Origin: Paraburkholderia franconis
GTDB taxonomy: Bacteria; Pseudomonadota; Gammaproteobacteria; Burkholderiales; Burkholderiaceae
Assembly (NCBI RefSeq): GCF_009362735.1
Contig: NZ_WHNP01000014.1
Location: 300-64,299 of the forward strand
Direction: 5' to 3'
Length of the DNA stretch: 64,000 nt
Shown here: piece after piece, positions 54,580 through 62,267 of the stretch
How positions within the stretch are numbered: the stretch's first letter is position 1
Layout of the letters: each line of letters begins with the position of its first letter
The notes under the pieces: generated by a model
The model's database searches: none
Told to the model about the DNA's origin: nothing
What the model saw: the letters and a program-made list of their open reading frames with translations, nothing else
Translations under genes and position numbers: made by a program

Positions 54580-55461
54580 ATGCAGTACGACCGAATTGAC
54601 GCGCAGCGCGGCTGCGCTCGGGGTTTTCACGCCCTTTCCCGCGTATCTTCCCACGCCTCTTCTTCGGCGCCCGCTTCGATCGCGACGCGCGTCGTCAAAC
54701 GCGCAGCCCATGTGGCGTCGCGTGTTGCGCCACTCGCCGTGCCCGCGCTGATGCTCGCGCTGCCGACGCTCTCGTTTGCACAGACGGCGGGCCTGCCCGC
54801 GTTCAACACGAGCCCCGGCCCGAACGGCGGCACGACCTACTCGCTGAGCGTGCAGACGATGCTGCTGCTCACGATGCTGTCGTTCCTGCCCGCGATGGTG
54901 CTGATGATGACGAGCTTCACGCGCATCATCATCGTGCTGTCGCTGCTGCGCCAGGCGCTCGGCGCGCCGACGACGCCGCCCAACCAGGTGCTGGTCGGCC
55001 TCGCGCTGTTTCTGACGCTGTTCGTGATGTCGCCCGTGCTCGACAAGGCGTATAACGATGGCTACAAGCCCTTCTCCGAAGGCACGATCCAGATGGACGA
55101 AGCGGTGAAGCGCGGCGTCGCGCCGTTCAAGGCGTTCATGCTGAAGCAGACCCGCGAAAGCGATCTCGCGCTCTTCGCGCGCATCTCGCACGCCGCGCCG
55201 ATGCAAGGCCCGGAAGACGTGCCGCTGTCGCTGCTGGTGCCGTCGTTCGTGACGAGCGAGTTGAAGACGGGCTTCCAGATCGGCTTCACCGTGTTCATTC
55301 CGTTCGTGATCATCGACATGGTGGTGGCGAGCGTGCTGATGTCGATGGGCATGATGATGATCTCGCCCGCGACCATTTCGCTGCCCTTCAAGCTGATGCT
55401 GTTCGTGCTGGTCGACGGATGGCAGCTGATCGTCGGCTCGCTTGCGCAGAGCTTCACCTGA
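54580..55461 (+). CDS. fliP: Flagellar export gate protein FliP
   Basis: FliP is the main ring protein of the export gate. The 293-residue protein has a cleavable-type N-terminal region ending LPTLSFAQTAG. The conserved core is LLTMLSFLPAMVLMMTSFTR, then IIIVLSLLRQALGAPTTPPN, QVLVGLALFLTLFVMSPVLD and AFMLKQTRESDLALF. VPSFVTSELKTGFQIGFTVF, MGMMMISPATISLPFKLMLF and VDGWQLIVGSL complete it. The leader is longer than usual. It follows fliO directly. Confidence 0.97.
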   Translation: MQYDRIDAQRGCARGFHALSRVSSHASSSAPASIATRVVKRAAHVASRVAPLAVPALMLALPTLSFAQTAGLPAFNTSPGPNGGTTYSLSVQTMLLLTMLSFLPAMVLMMTSFTRIIIVLSLLRQALGAPTTPPNQVLVGLALFLTLFVMSPVLDKAYNDGYKPFSEGTIQMDEAVKRGVAPFKAFMLKQTRESDLALFARISHAAPMQGPEDVPLSLLVPSFVTSELKTGFQIGFTVFIPFVIIDMVVASVLMSMGMMMISPATISLPFKLMLFVLVDGWQLIVGSLAQSFT

Positions 55462-55480
55462 CATACGGGAGGCTGACGCC

Positions 55481-55750
55481 ATGACACCCGAAAGCGTCAC
55501 CACACTCGCGCACGATGCGATGTACATCGCGCTGCTGCTGGCCGCGCCGCCGCTTTTCGTGGGATTGATCGTCGGTCTCGTCGTGAGTCTTTTCCAGGCC
55601 GCGACGCAGATCAACGAATCCACGCTGTCGTTCATTCCGAAGCTGTTCGCGATCGCCGTGACGCTCGTGCTGATCGGCCCGTGGATGCTCGCGAAGATGC
55701 TCGACTACATGCGCCACATGTTCACGAGCATTCCGACGCTCGCCAACTGA
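55481..55750 (+). CDS. fliQ: Flagellar export gate protein FliQ
   Basis: An 89-residue protein with two transmembrane helices: MYIALLLAAPPLFVGLIVGL, then VSLFQAATQINESTLSFIPK (the conserved loop) and LFAIAVTLVLIGPWMLAKML. These are canonical FliQ features. The start MTPESVTT at 55481 has GGGAGG upstream. The longer frame to 55442 overlaps fliP and is rejected. Confidence 0.97.
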   Translation: MTPESVTTLAHDAMYIALLLAAPPLFVGLIVGLVVSLFQAATQINESTLSFIPKLFAIAVTLVLIGPWMLAKMLDYMRHMFTSIPTLAN

Positions 55751-55781
55751 GCGCTCGTTTCTTTCCTTACTTCGGCGCGCG

Positions 55782-56564
55782 ATGTTTTCCGTCACTTACG
55801 AGCAGTTGAACGTCTGGCTCACCGCGTTCCTGTGGCCGTTCGTGCGGATTCTCGCGCTGATGGCGACGGCGCCCGCGTTCGGCGACAAGTCGCTGCCGAC
55901 TCGCGTGAAGATCGGCCTCGCCGCGTTCGTCACGATCATCGTCGCGCCGACGCTCGGCGCGATGCCGCAGGTGACGGTGTTTTCGGCGCAGGGCGTCTGG
56001 ATCATCGTCAACCAGTTCCTGATCGGCGCGGCGCTCGGCTTCACGATGCAGATGGTGTTCGCGGCGGTGGAAGCCGCGGGCGCCTTCATGGGCATGAGCA
56101 TGGGGCTCGGCTTCGCGACGTTCTTCGATCCGCATGCGGCGGGCTCGACGGATGTGATGTCGCGCTTCGTGAACATGATTGCGCTGTTGACGTTCCTCGC
56201 CCTCGACGGGCATCTGCAGATGCTGTCGGCGCTGATTCAGACGTTTCAGTCGCTGCCCGTCGCGGCAAATGTGTTGGGCGCGAACGGCTGGCGCGTGCTC
56301 GTCGGCTGGGGCAGCACGGTGATCAGCGCGGGGCTGCTGCTGTCGCTGCCCGTCGTGACGGCGCTGCTGATCACGAATCTCGCGCTGGGTATTCTCAATC
56401 GCGCGGCGCCGCAGATCGGCGTGTTTCAGGTGGGCTTGCCGGTGACAGTGATTACCGGGTTGCTGCTGATCCAGTTGATGCTGCCGAATATGATGCCGTT
56501 CTTTTCACGGCTGTTCGATAGTGGGATCGATCAGATGGGGCGGGTGGCGGCGGGTATGCACTAG
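55782..56564 (+). CDS. fliR: Flagellar export gate protein FliR
   Basis: A 260-residue integral membrane protein with about six helices. Conserved features: WPFVRILALMATAPAFGDKS, LPTRVKIGLAAFVTIIVAPT, then QFLIGAALGFTMQMVFAAVE and GLGFATFFDPHAAGSTDVMS. GILNRAAPQIGVFQVGLPVT and LMLPNMMPFFSRLFDSG follow. It is the last gene of the fliF-fliR run and is followed by a stem-loop repeat. Confidence 0.97.
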   Translation: MFSVTYEQLNVWLTAFLWPFVRILALMATAPAFGDKSLPTRVKIGLAAFVTIIVAPTLGAMPQVTVFSAQGVWIIVNQFLIGAALGFTMQMVFAAVEAAGAFMGMSMGLGFATFFDPHAAGSTDVMSRFVNMIALLTFLALDGHLQMLSALIQTFQSLPVAANVLGANGWRVLVGWGSTVISAGLLLSLPVVTALLITNLALGILNRAAPQIGVFQVGLPVTVITGLLLIQLMLPNMMPFFSRLFDSGIDQMGRVAAGMH

Positions 56565-56606
56565 GTTTTTTTTGATGTCTGCGACGCTGTTGTTTTTTGC
56601 CTTTGT

Positions 56607-56648
56607 CGCTGGCATCCGCGTTGCGAGGCGCATACGCGGATGCCAGCG
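56607..56648. repeat. Perfect 15-bp inverted repeat after fliR
   Basis: Arms cgctggcatccgcgt (56607-56621) and acgcggatgccagcg (56634-56648) are exactly complementary with a 12-base loop. T-rich sequence precedes it on plus, including gttttttgcctttgt, and it lacks a T-run after the stem. The motif gcctttg-cgctggcatccgcg resembles an intergenic repeat I associate with Paraburkholderia genomes (from memory, not searched). It may end the fliR transcript. Confidence 0.7.
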
Positions 56649-56669
56649 GCAAGCCAAGCAAACACAAAC

Positions 56670-56702
56670 AAAAAACGCCCAGCCCCTAACTGAGCCAGGC
56701 GT
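56670..56702 (-). terminator. Rho-independent terminator of flgKL
   Basis: Read on minus, ACGCCTGGCTC then AGTTAG then GGGCTGGGCGT form a GC-rich stem with two internal mismatches, followed by six T (56675-56670). It lies 41 bases after the flgL stop. Confidence 0.75.
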
Positions 56703-56743
56703 CCAGCCTTCAAAAAAACCGCGGGGCAACAACAGCCCGCAAA

Positions 56744-57961
56744 TCAATTCCCGATGTAATCGAACAACGAAAGCTTCTGGATCATCGAGAAGCCCTGCTG
56801 CGCGGCCTGCAGCGAGTACTGCGTCATCGTGTACTGGCTGATGACCTTGGTCAGATTCGTCTGCGTCAGATCGGCGAGATTGCTTTGCGTCTGCAGCGAA
56901 TTGGATTGCGTGACGGTCTGCAACGCCTCGATCTCCTGCTCGCGCCCGCCCACGGACGTCTGGATCGTCGTCACGTTGTTCAATGTGTTTTGCAGCTGGG
57001 TCAACGCCGTCCCCAGCGCGTTGGTCAGATTCGCCTGCCCGGTCGCGCCCGTCGCCGGCGTCTGCAAAGCGGCGATCACGCTGTCCAGATTGGCGAACAC
57101 ATCGCTTGCCTGTCCGGCAGGCGTGACCGAAAAGCTGTCTCCGCCGCTCGGCGCACCCGAAATCGTGACGCTCTGACCGCCACCTCCGAGCACGATCGGC
57201 TGGCCAGCCGTATACGTCTGCGGCGCGCTCGTCGTGTTCGTGGCGACATCCGTGACCGTGAATGTCGTCCCCGACGTGAAGTTGATCGTGAACTGGTGAT
57301 TGTTCGTCGGATCGGTCGAGTTGTTGACCGTCACGCCGCCGATCGCGCCCGTGCCCGCATTGCTCAATGCACCCGCCGCCACGCTCGAGCTTCCGGGTTG
57401 CGAGCTGCTGAGGAATACGGCCTTGCCCGTATCGGCAACAGCAATGCTGCGCGAGCTTGTCACCTGCACATACTGGACGCCGTTATCCCCGCTGTATTGC
57501 ACGGCGCCGCTCGTACCGACCGAAAAAGGCGGCGTCGATGCCTGATAGCCGCCATAGAGATAGTTGCCGGATGCATCGGTCCCGTTCGCGAGACCCATCA
57601 GCTGGTTGCGCAAGGCCTGAAGCTCGGTCGCAATCGCCGACCTGTTGGCATCGTTGAGCGACCCATCGCCCGCGTGCACGATCTGCGTGTTGATCGACGT
57701 CAGCACGCTGCTGATGCTGGACAGCGAGCTGTCCTCGGCCTGCAGCGACGACAGCGCCGTATTCTGGTTGCTCGAGTACTGCGACAGCGTCGTGCCCTGC
57801 ATGCTGAGCTGCACCGCCTGCGCCGCGCCGACGGGATTGTCCGACGGCGTCGCGAGGCTCACGCCGCTCGACAGCTGCTGATACAGCTGCGCGAGCGTCG
57901 CCTGCTGATCGTCCATCGTCTGGACGTTCATGCCGAAATATTGCGTAGTAGAGATGCGCAT
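56744..57961 (-). CDS. flgL: Flagellar hook-filament junction protein FlgL
   Basis: FlgL (HAP3) joins hook to filament. The 405-residue protein has the flagellin-like N-terminal helix MRISTTQYFGMNVQTMDDQQ, LYQQLSSGVSLATPSDNPVG and a long variable middle domain. The flagellin-like C-terminus is QTNLTKVISQYTMTQYSLQA then QQGFSMIQKLSLFDYIG. It lies 14 bases after flgK and is co-transcribed with it. Confidence 0.96.
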   Translation of the reverse strand: MRISTTQYFGMNVQTMDDQQATLAQLYQQLSSGVSLATPSDNPVGAAQAVQLSMQGTTLSQYSSNQNTALSSLQAEDSSLSSISSVLTSINTQIVHAGDGSLNDANRSAIATELQALRNQLMGLANGTDASGNYLYGGYQASTPPFSVGTSGAVQYSGDNGVQYVQVTSSRSIAVADTGKAVFLSSSQPGSSSVAAGALSNAGTGAIGGVTVNNSTDPTNNHQFTINFTSGTTFTVTDVATNTTSAPQTYTAGQPIVLGGGGQSVTISGAPSGGDSFSVTPAGQASDVFANLDSVIAALQTPATGATGQANLTNALGTALTQLQNTLNNVTTIQTSVGGREQEIEALQTVTQSNSLQTQSNLADLTQTNLTKVISQYTMTQYSLQAAQQGFSMIQKLSLFDYIGN

Positions 57962-57975
57962 ATGCGTTCAACGCC

Positions 57976-59982
57976 TCACTGGAAGATGCCGAGGATCGTC
58001 TGGAACAGCGTCGAGGCCGTCTGGATGACCTTGCTGTTCGCCTGATACAGCTGCTGGTATTGCAGCAGGTTTGCCGCTTCCTCGTTGATGTTCACGCCGG
58101 ACACCGCCTGCTGCGCCGTCGTGATCTGCGTCACGAGCGATGCCTGAGCCTTGCTCGACGTCTGTATCTGGTTCGTCTGGTTGCCGATGTCGTTCACGTA
58201 GTTCGCATACGAGTCAGTCAGCGTGAGCGTGCCGTTGCCCATCGTCTTCGTCGTCACGAGATTCGACATCAGCTGCGCGTTGCGGCCGTCCTTGCCGCCC
58301 GACGGATTCGCCGCGATCGTGAACGTGTCGCCATCGGATGGCGTGCCCGTGATCTGCAACGAGACGTTGTTGATCGGGCCCGGAGTCGCCGCCGCCGTGT
58401 TCGACGTAATGGTCAGCGACAGACCCTTGCTCGGGTCGTACGGTACCTGATCCGTCGTCGCGTTGATCGTGTACGGCGCCGATCCCGGAACCGTCACGAT
58501 CGAGCCAACCGGAAAGCCCGACAGGACACCCGCCGGCGGCGTGGTCGTCGTCACGCTGTATTTGATGTCCGTTGCCGTCGAGGGCACCGAGTAGCCCGCC
58601 GTCACCGTGCCTTGCGTCACCGTCGCCGTGCCCGTGTTCGCGCTGCCCGCCGTCACCAGAACGGGCGACGAAGCGGCGATCGCCGTGCCGCTGGTCGTCG
58701 TCAGCGCGAAGCCGTTCAGCGCGCCGCGCGTCGGCTCGATCGTGAACGAATCGCCCGCGTTCATCGTGGTCGTTCCCAGCGAGAACTGCATGCCGCCGAT
58801 CGGGTTGGAAAGGTTCGACGCCTGACCGACGACCTGGCCCGTCTCGCGATCGGTGAGCGTGTAGTTCGTCCCGTCGTACGACAGCGTGTAGTCGCTCGAC
58901 GGCGGCTGGGCCGGGTCAGTCAGCGTGACGCCAAGGTTGCCGTTGCCCGTGTTGTTCGCGTTCGCATAGACGGTCGGATTGCCGACGGTGAAAAGCGCGC
59001 CGCCCTTGTTGCCGTTCAGGTCGATGCCGAGCGCATTCTGTGCGTTCACCTGGGCCGCGAAGCTCGTCGCGATCGCGCCGAGTTGCGCTTCGGCGGGATC
59101 GAGTGATTGACTGCGGAACGTCATCAGCCCGCCGAGCTGTCCGCCCAGCGCCGTGCTGTCGGGCAGTATCTGCGGCGTCGACGTTGCGGCCTGGCTCGCA
59201 AGGCCCGCGTATGCAACGGCCGTTTCCGTCGGGTCCGACGGCGACGTGACCGTCGTGAGATTGAAGCTCTTGTCGGCAACGACGAGCGGCTGTCCGTTGC
59301 CCATGAACACGCTGTAGCCGCTGTCGCCCTGCACGACCTGCACGCCGATCATTTGCGACAGGTTCGACACGGCGAGGTCGCGCTGGTCGAGCAGCTGGTT
59401 CGGCGGCTGGCCTTGCGCGCTCAGCGCCTGGATCTGCGTATTCAGTTGCGCGATCTGCGCGGTGTAGCTGTTGATCTGCTTGACGGTGTCGCCGATCTGC
59501 GTGTTGACGCTCGCGCGCAACTGGTCGTACTGGTCGCCCGCCGCGTTGATCTGGTCCGCCAACGATTGCGCGTTGCTGACGGCGCTTTGGCGCATCGCGG
59601 GATTCGACGCATCGTTCGCGACGTTCTGCAGGCCCGTGAAGTAGCTCGTGATCGCGCTCGAAATGCCCGAGGTCGGACTGCCGACCATGTTGTTGAGCTG
59701 CGCGATCATGTTGTAGTACGTGGTCAGCGAACCGGACTGCGACTGCGCGTTGTTCAGCTCGGTCGTCAGGTACTGGCTGTACTGGCGCTGGATGGTCGTC
59801 GTCGATACGCCGCTGCCGAGGTAGCCGGAGCCCGTGTACTGTCCGCTCGATTCCGCGTAGACGGGGCGCTCGACCGAATAGCCGGGCGTCGCCTGGTTGC
59901 TGATGTTCTGACCCGTCGTCGTCAGCCCCCACTGGGCTGCATTGAGTCCGCTGAGGCCGATGCTAAAGAGGTTGCTGGACAT
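57976..59982 (-). CDS. flgK: Flagellar hook-associated protein FlgK
   Basis: FlgK (HAP1) is the first junction protein after the hook. The 668-residue protein starts MSSNLFSIGLSGLNAAQWGL and TTTGQNISNQATPGYSVERP, the conserved D0/D1 helix. A long beta-rich variable middle is of the larger kind seen in Burkholderia. It ends with VSGVNINEEAANLLQYQQLY and QANSKVIQTASTLFQTILGI. A sigma-28 promoter match stands 70 bases upstream. Confidence 0.97.
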   Translation of the reverse strand: MSSNLFSIGLSGLNAAQWGLTTTGQNISNQATPGYSVERPVYAESSGQYTGSGYLGSGVSTTTIQRQYSQYLTTELNNAQSQSGSLTTYYNMIAQLNNMVGSPTSGISSAITSYFTGLQNVANDASNPAMRQSAVSNAQSLADQINAAGDQYDQLRASVNTQIGDTVKQINSYTAQIAQLNTQIQALSAQGQPPNQLLDQRDLAVSNLSQMIGVQVVQGDSGYSVFMGNGQPLVVADKSFNLTTVTSPSDPTETAVAYAGLASQAATSTPQILPDSTALGGQLGGLMTFRSQSLDPAEAQLGAIATSFAAQVNAQNALGIDLNGNKGGALFTVGNPTVYANANNTGNGNLGVTLTDPAQPPSSDYTLSYDGTNYTLTDRETGQVVGQASNLSNPIGGMQFSLGTTTMNAGDSFTIEPTRGALNGFALTTTSGTAIAASSPVLVTAGSANTGTATVTQGTVTAGYSVPSTATDIKYSVTTTTPPAGVLSGFPVGSIVTVPGSAPYTINATTDQVPYDPSKGLSLTITSNTAAATPGPINNVSLQITGTPSDGDTFTIAANPSGGKDGRNAQLMSNLVTTKTMGNGTLTLTDSYANYVNDIGNQTNQIQTSSKAQASLVTQITTAQQAVSGVNINEEAANLLQYQQLYQANSKVIQTASTLFQTILGIFQ

Positions 59983-60008
59983 GCGTCATCCTGAAAGACG
60001 GCGTAAGA

Positions 60009-60029
60009 GACGGCGCATGCGGCGCCGTC
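60009..60029 (-). other. Stem-loop in the flgK leader
   Basis: The perfect 8-bp stem gacggcgc (60009-60016) / gcgccgtc (60022-60029) with a 5-base loop lies between the predicted sigma-28 start point and the flgK start, 27 bases before the ATG. It could influence translation or mRNA stability. Confidence 0.5.
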
Positions 60030-60049
60030 AGGTTGACCGAACACTTTGT

Positions 60050-60076
60050 ATATCGGCCTCGGCGCGCGAACATTGA
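60050..60076 (-). promoter_or_regulatory. Sigma-28 (FliA) promoter of flgKL
   Basis: On the minus strand TCAA (60076-60073), 15 bases, then GCCGATAT (60057-60050). Ten of 12 consensus positions of TAAA-N15-GCCGATAA match. It points to flgK with a leader of about 60 bases. The rest of the 296-base flgK-ycgR gap shows no convincing gene. Confidence 0.72.
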
Positions 60077-60278
60077 GGGCCAATTGATGGCGCCGCATCA
60101 TTTTTTGCCGCGTTTTTCGATGCGCGTTTTTGATGCGCTTCCTGCCGCGCTTGCGGCATTTCTCGATGCGGGCCGTGCAGCTCAGGATCGCTGCGTATGG
60201 ACGTACATGCGCTTGCTGCGAGCAAGGCCGCATCAGCGCATGCGTATCGAATCAGGTGAGGGTCAGTTGTTTCCGAAT

Positions 60279-61028
60279 TCAGGCGCGCACGAGCGAGCGG
60301 CGCTTCATTTCGAGTTGCGTGATGAGGCGTTGCAGCGTGTTTTCGGCATTGCCCGGCAGCGACAGGAATCGGAAGCCGAGCGTATAGCGCTGCGACCCGT
60401 TGGGCAGCGCGATGGCACGGTTCGACATCAGTTCGAGATCGAGTTGCAGAGTGCCGAGCGAGCCCAGCGACACTTCCGTGTCGAGCAGGCGCACGCCGTG
60501 TTCGAGCGACGTCACGCGCTCGTCGCTGGTGCGCATCGCGATACCACCCAGCGACAGGTCCTGCACCTCGAAGCGAAAACCGTCGCCATCCGGCAGGCGG
60601 CCGCGGCAGATATACGGATCGAGCAACGGCGCATCGACGCGGAAATACTCGCGGCGCTGCACGTAATAGAGCACGTCGGGAAAATCGGCCTCGAACGAAG
60701 GACGGCCCTCGAACTTCGTTTCGCGCGGCGTCCGTGTGATGAAGTGCACGCGCACGCCGTCGGGCGTTGCGTGAAAATGCCCTTCCGGCGACGTCAGCAG
60801 GCCCCGGTTCTGGTCCGCGAGCGCGCCCCAGTCGAACGTAAAAGTACGCTCCCGCACGTCCACTTCGAGAATCTTCGTCACCAGCTGACCGCCTTTGTAC
60901 TGCACGGTCAGAAAATCGCCGCGGTTGAGCAGGTTGCGCAATTGCACGCCGATCTCAAGCGGATTGCGGCGGCCGAAGTCGACGCCTTCCGTCTCGCGGT
61001 CATCACCATTCGACTGAGTGGTATTCAT
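60279..61028 (-). CDS. ycgR: Flagellar brake protein YcgR (PilZ domain)
   Basis: YcgR binds cyclic di-GMP and then acts on the motor to slow swimming. The 249-residue protein has an N-terminal YcgR domain (PLEIGVQLRNLLNRGDFLTV) and a C-terminal PilZ domain. The c-di-GMP ligands are present: RREYFRVDAP (R-x3-R) and DLSLGGIAM (D-x-S-x-x-G). Start MNTTQSNG at 61028; a longer frame to 61067 is not supported. It lies between flgK and flgJ, with its own sigma-28 promoter match. Confidence 0.95.
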   Translation of the reverse strand: MNTTQSNGDDRETEGVDFGRRNPLEIGVQLRNLLNRGDFLTVQYKGGQLVTKILEVDVRERTFTFDWGALADQNRGLLTSPEGHFHATPDGVRVHFITRTPRETKFEGRPSFEADFPDVLYYVQRREYFRVDAPLLDPYICRGRLPDGDGFRFEVQDLSLGGIAMRTSDERVTSLEHGVRLLDTEVSLGSLGTLQLDLELMSNRAIALPNGSQRYTLGFRFLSLPGNAENTLQRLITQLEMKRRSLVRA

Positions 61029-61165
61029 GGCCTTGCCAATTTCTCTTCGTTCTTGCGGGCACGCCACGCGAACACGGCCGGCCGGTTCTTAGCCGTCCTG
61101 CTGGAGTCGCGAAACGCGCGTTGGACCGGATCTCATATAGGCATTCCGGTATCAGGTCTGACTGT

Positions 61166-61192
61166 TTAGCGGCAGCGTCATGTCAAAGTTTA
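61166..61192 (-). promoter_or_regulatory. Sigma-28 (FliA) promoter of ycgR
   Basis: On the minus strand TAAA (61192-61189), exactly 15 bases, then GCCGCTAA (61173-61166). Eleven of 12 consensus positions match. It points to ycgR with a ~130-base leader. The -35 box and the first part of the spacer lie inside the left arm of a nested inverted repeat. Confidence 0.8.
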
Positions 61193-61229
61193 GACCGGTT
61201 TTGCGAAATATTTTTCGCAAACGTTTGAC
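61182..61229. repeat. Nested 48-bp inverted repeat over the ycgR promoter
   Basis: Outer arms gtcaaa-g-tt (61182-61190) and aa-cg-tttgac (61220-61229) enclose a perfect inner 9-bp dyad tttgcgaaa (61200-61208) / tttcgcaaa (61213-61221) with a 4-base centre. Inner and outer arms meet at 61220-61221. The element is AT-rich in a GC-rich region and lies 94 bases beyond the flgJ stop. Confidence 0.65.
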
Positions 61230-61322
61230 ACTGCAACGAAGAAAGGATACGCCACTTTGCGCGTGAATCCCGAAAGTGGAAAGGCAGCATGAACGCGGCG
61301 AGCGCCGCGTCCGGAAACAGCG

Positions 61323-62255
61323 TCACACCATCTTCTGCATGATGGAGATGAGTTTTTTCGCGTAGTGCGGATCGGTCGCGTAGCCCGCGCGCTGCATGCC
61401 CTGCGCGAAGCCGTTCACATCGCGCGACGAATTGATGACCTGCGCATAGCGCGGGTTCGACTTCAGGAAGCTCGCATAATCGGTCATCGCTTCCTCGTAC
61501 GAGTCGTACGCGCGGAATTTCTCGACCACGCGCTTCGGCCGCCCGTTCACGTATTCCGTCGTGACCGTCGCGACCGTCTTGCCGGTCCAGTCGTCGGTGG
61601 CCTTGATGCCGAAGACATTGTGGCTCGTCGTGCCGTCCGCCTTCCTGATTTCGCGCTTGCCCCAGCCCGATTCGAGCGCAGCCTGGCCGATGATGAAGCG
61701 TGCCGGAATGCCCGTCGCCGCACTGGCTGCCTGCGCGGGCGCAGCGAGCTTGTCGACGAACGCATCGACCTTTTCCGACGAGCCGTCGCCGTGCACGGGC
61801 GGCGTCAGCGCGCTGTTCGCCGTATAGCCGCGGCCCATCCGCAGCGCGCCGTTGCTCGCTGGATTCGCGTACGCTTTTGCGAGCGCGTTCAGCGCGGCGT
61901 TGTTGCCCGCGTTCGCATCGTCGGCGGACATGCCCGAGTTGCGCATCAATTGCTTGAGCATCGCATCGGCCACGCCGATACCTTTCGACGACATCTGCTG
62001 CGCAAGCTGCTGGTCCATCATCGACGTGAAGGTCGCCGTGTCGTGCGAATCGAACGGGCCGTCGGACGGCGTTGCGTCGCGCATGCTCTTCAACATCATC
62101 TGCGTGAAGACGGCATCGAACTGCTTCGCCGCCGACTTCATCGCCTCGCGCGGATTCGCGGCCGCCTGGGCGCGCATCGCGTCGAAGCCCTGCACGTCGA
62201 GCGCAAAGCGGTTCGTCAGGTCATTCGCTGCGTTGCGTGTCGTGTCGGAGTTCAT
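61323..62255 (-). CDS. flgJ: Flagellar rod-assembly protein / muramidase FlgJ
   Basis: FlgJ caps the growing rod and locally opens peptidoglycan. The 310-residue protein has an N-terminal rod-binding domain (AAKQFDAVFTQMMLKSMRDA, then FTSMMDQQLAQQMSSKGIG) and a C-terminal glucosaminidase domain. That domain has the catalytic Glu in FIIGQAALESGWGKREIRKA, HNVFGIKA and YDSYEEAMTDYASFLKSNPR. It starts 12 bases after flgI. Confidence 0.97.
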   Translation of the reverse strand: MNSDTTRNAANDLTNRFALDVQGFDAMRAQAAANPREAMKSAAKQFDAVFTQMMLKSMRDATPSDGPFDSHDTATFTSMMDQQLAQQMSSKGIGVADAMLKQLMRNSGMSADDANAGNNAALNALAKAYANPASNGALRMGRGYTANSALTPPVHGDGSSEKVDAFVDKLAAPAQAASAATGIPARFIIGQAALESGWGKREIRKADGTTSHNVFGIKATDDWTGKTVATVTTEYVNGRPKRVVEKFRAYDSYEEAMTDYASFLKSNPRYAQVINSSRDVNGFAQGMQRAGYATDPHYAKKLISIMQKMV

Positions 62256-62267
62256 TCTCGTTGTTCC

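Noticed and set aside
52222..55635. 1137-codon open frame on the minus strand
   Set aside because: It lies antisense to fliL, fliM, fliN, fliO and fliP, which are all clearly real. Its Arg/His-rich protein is the usual product of reading GC-rich genes on the wrong strand.
59922..60233. Basic protein frame on minus before flgK (Lys/Arg-rich)
   Set aside because: It covers the sigma-28 promoter, the leader stem and the flgK start in another frame; no recognisable protein.
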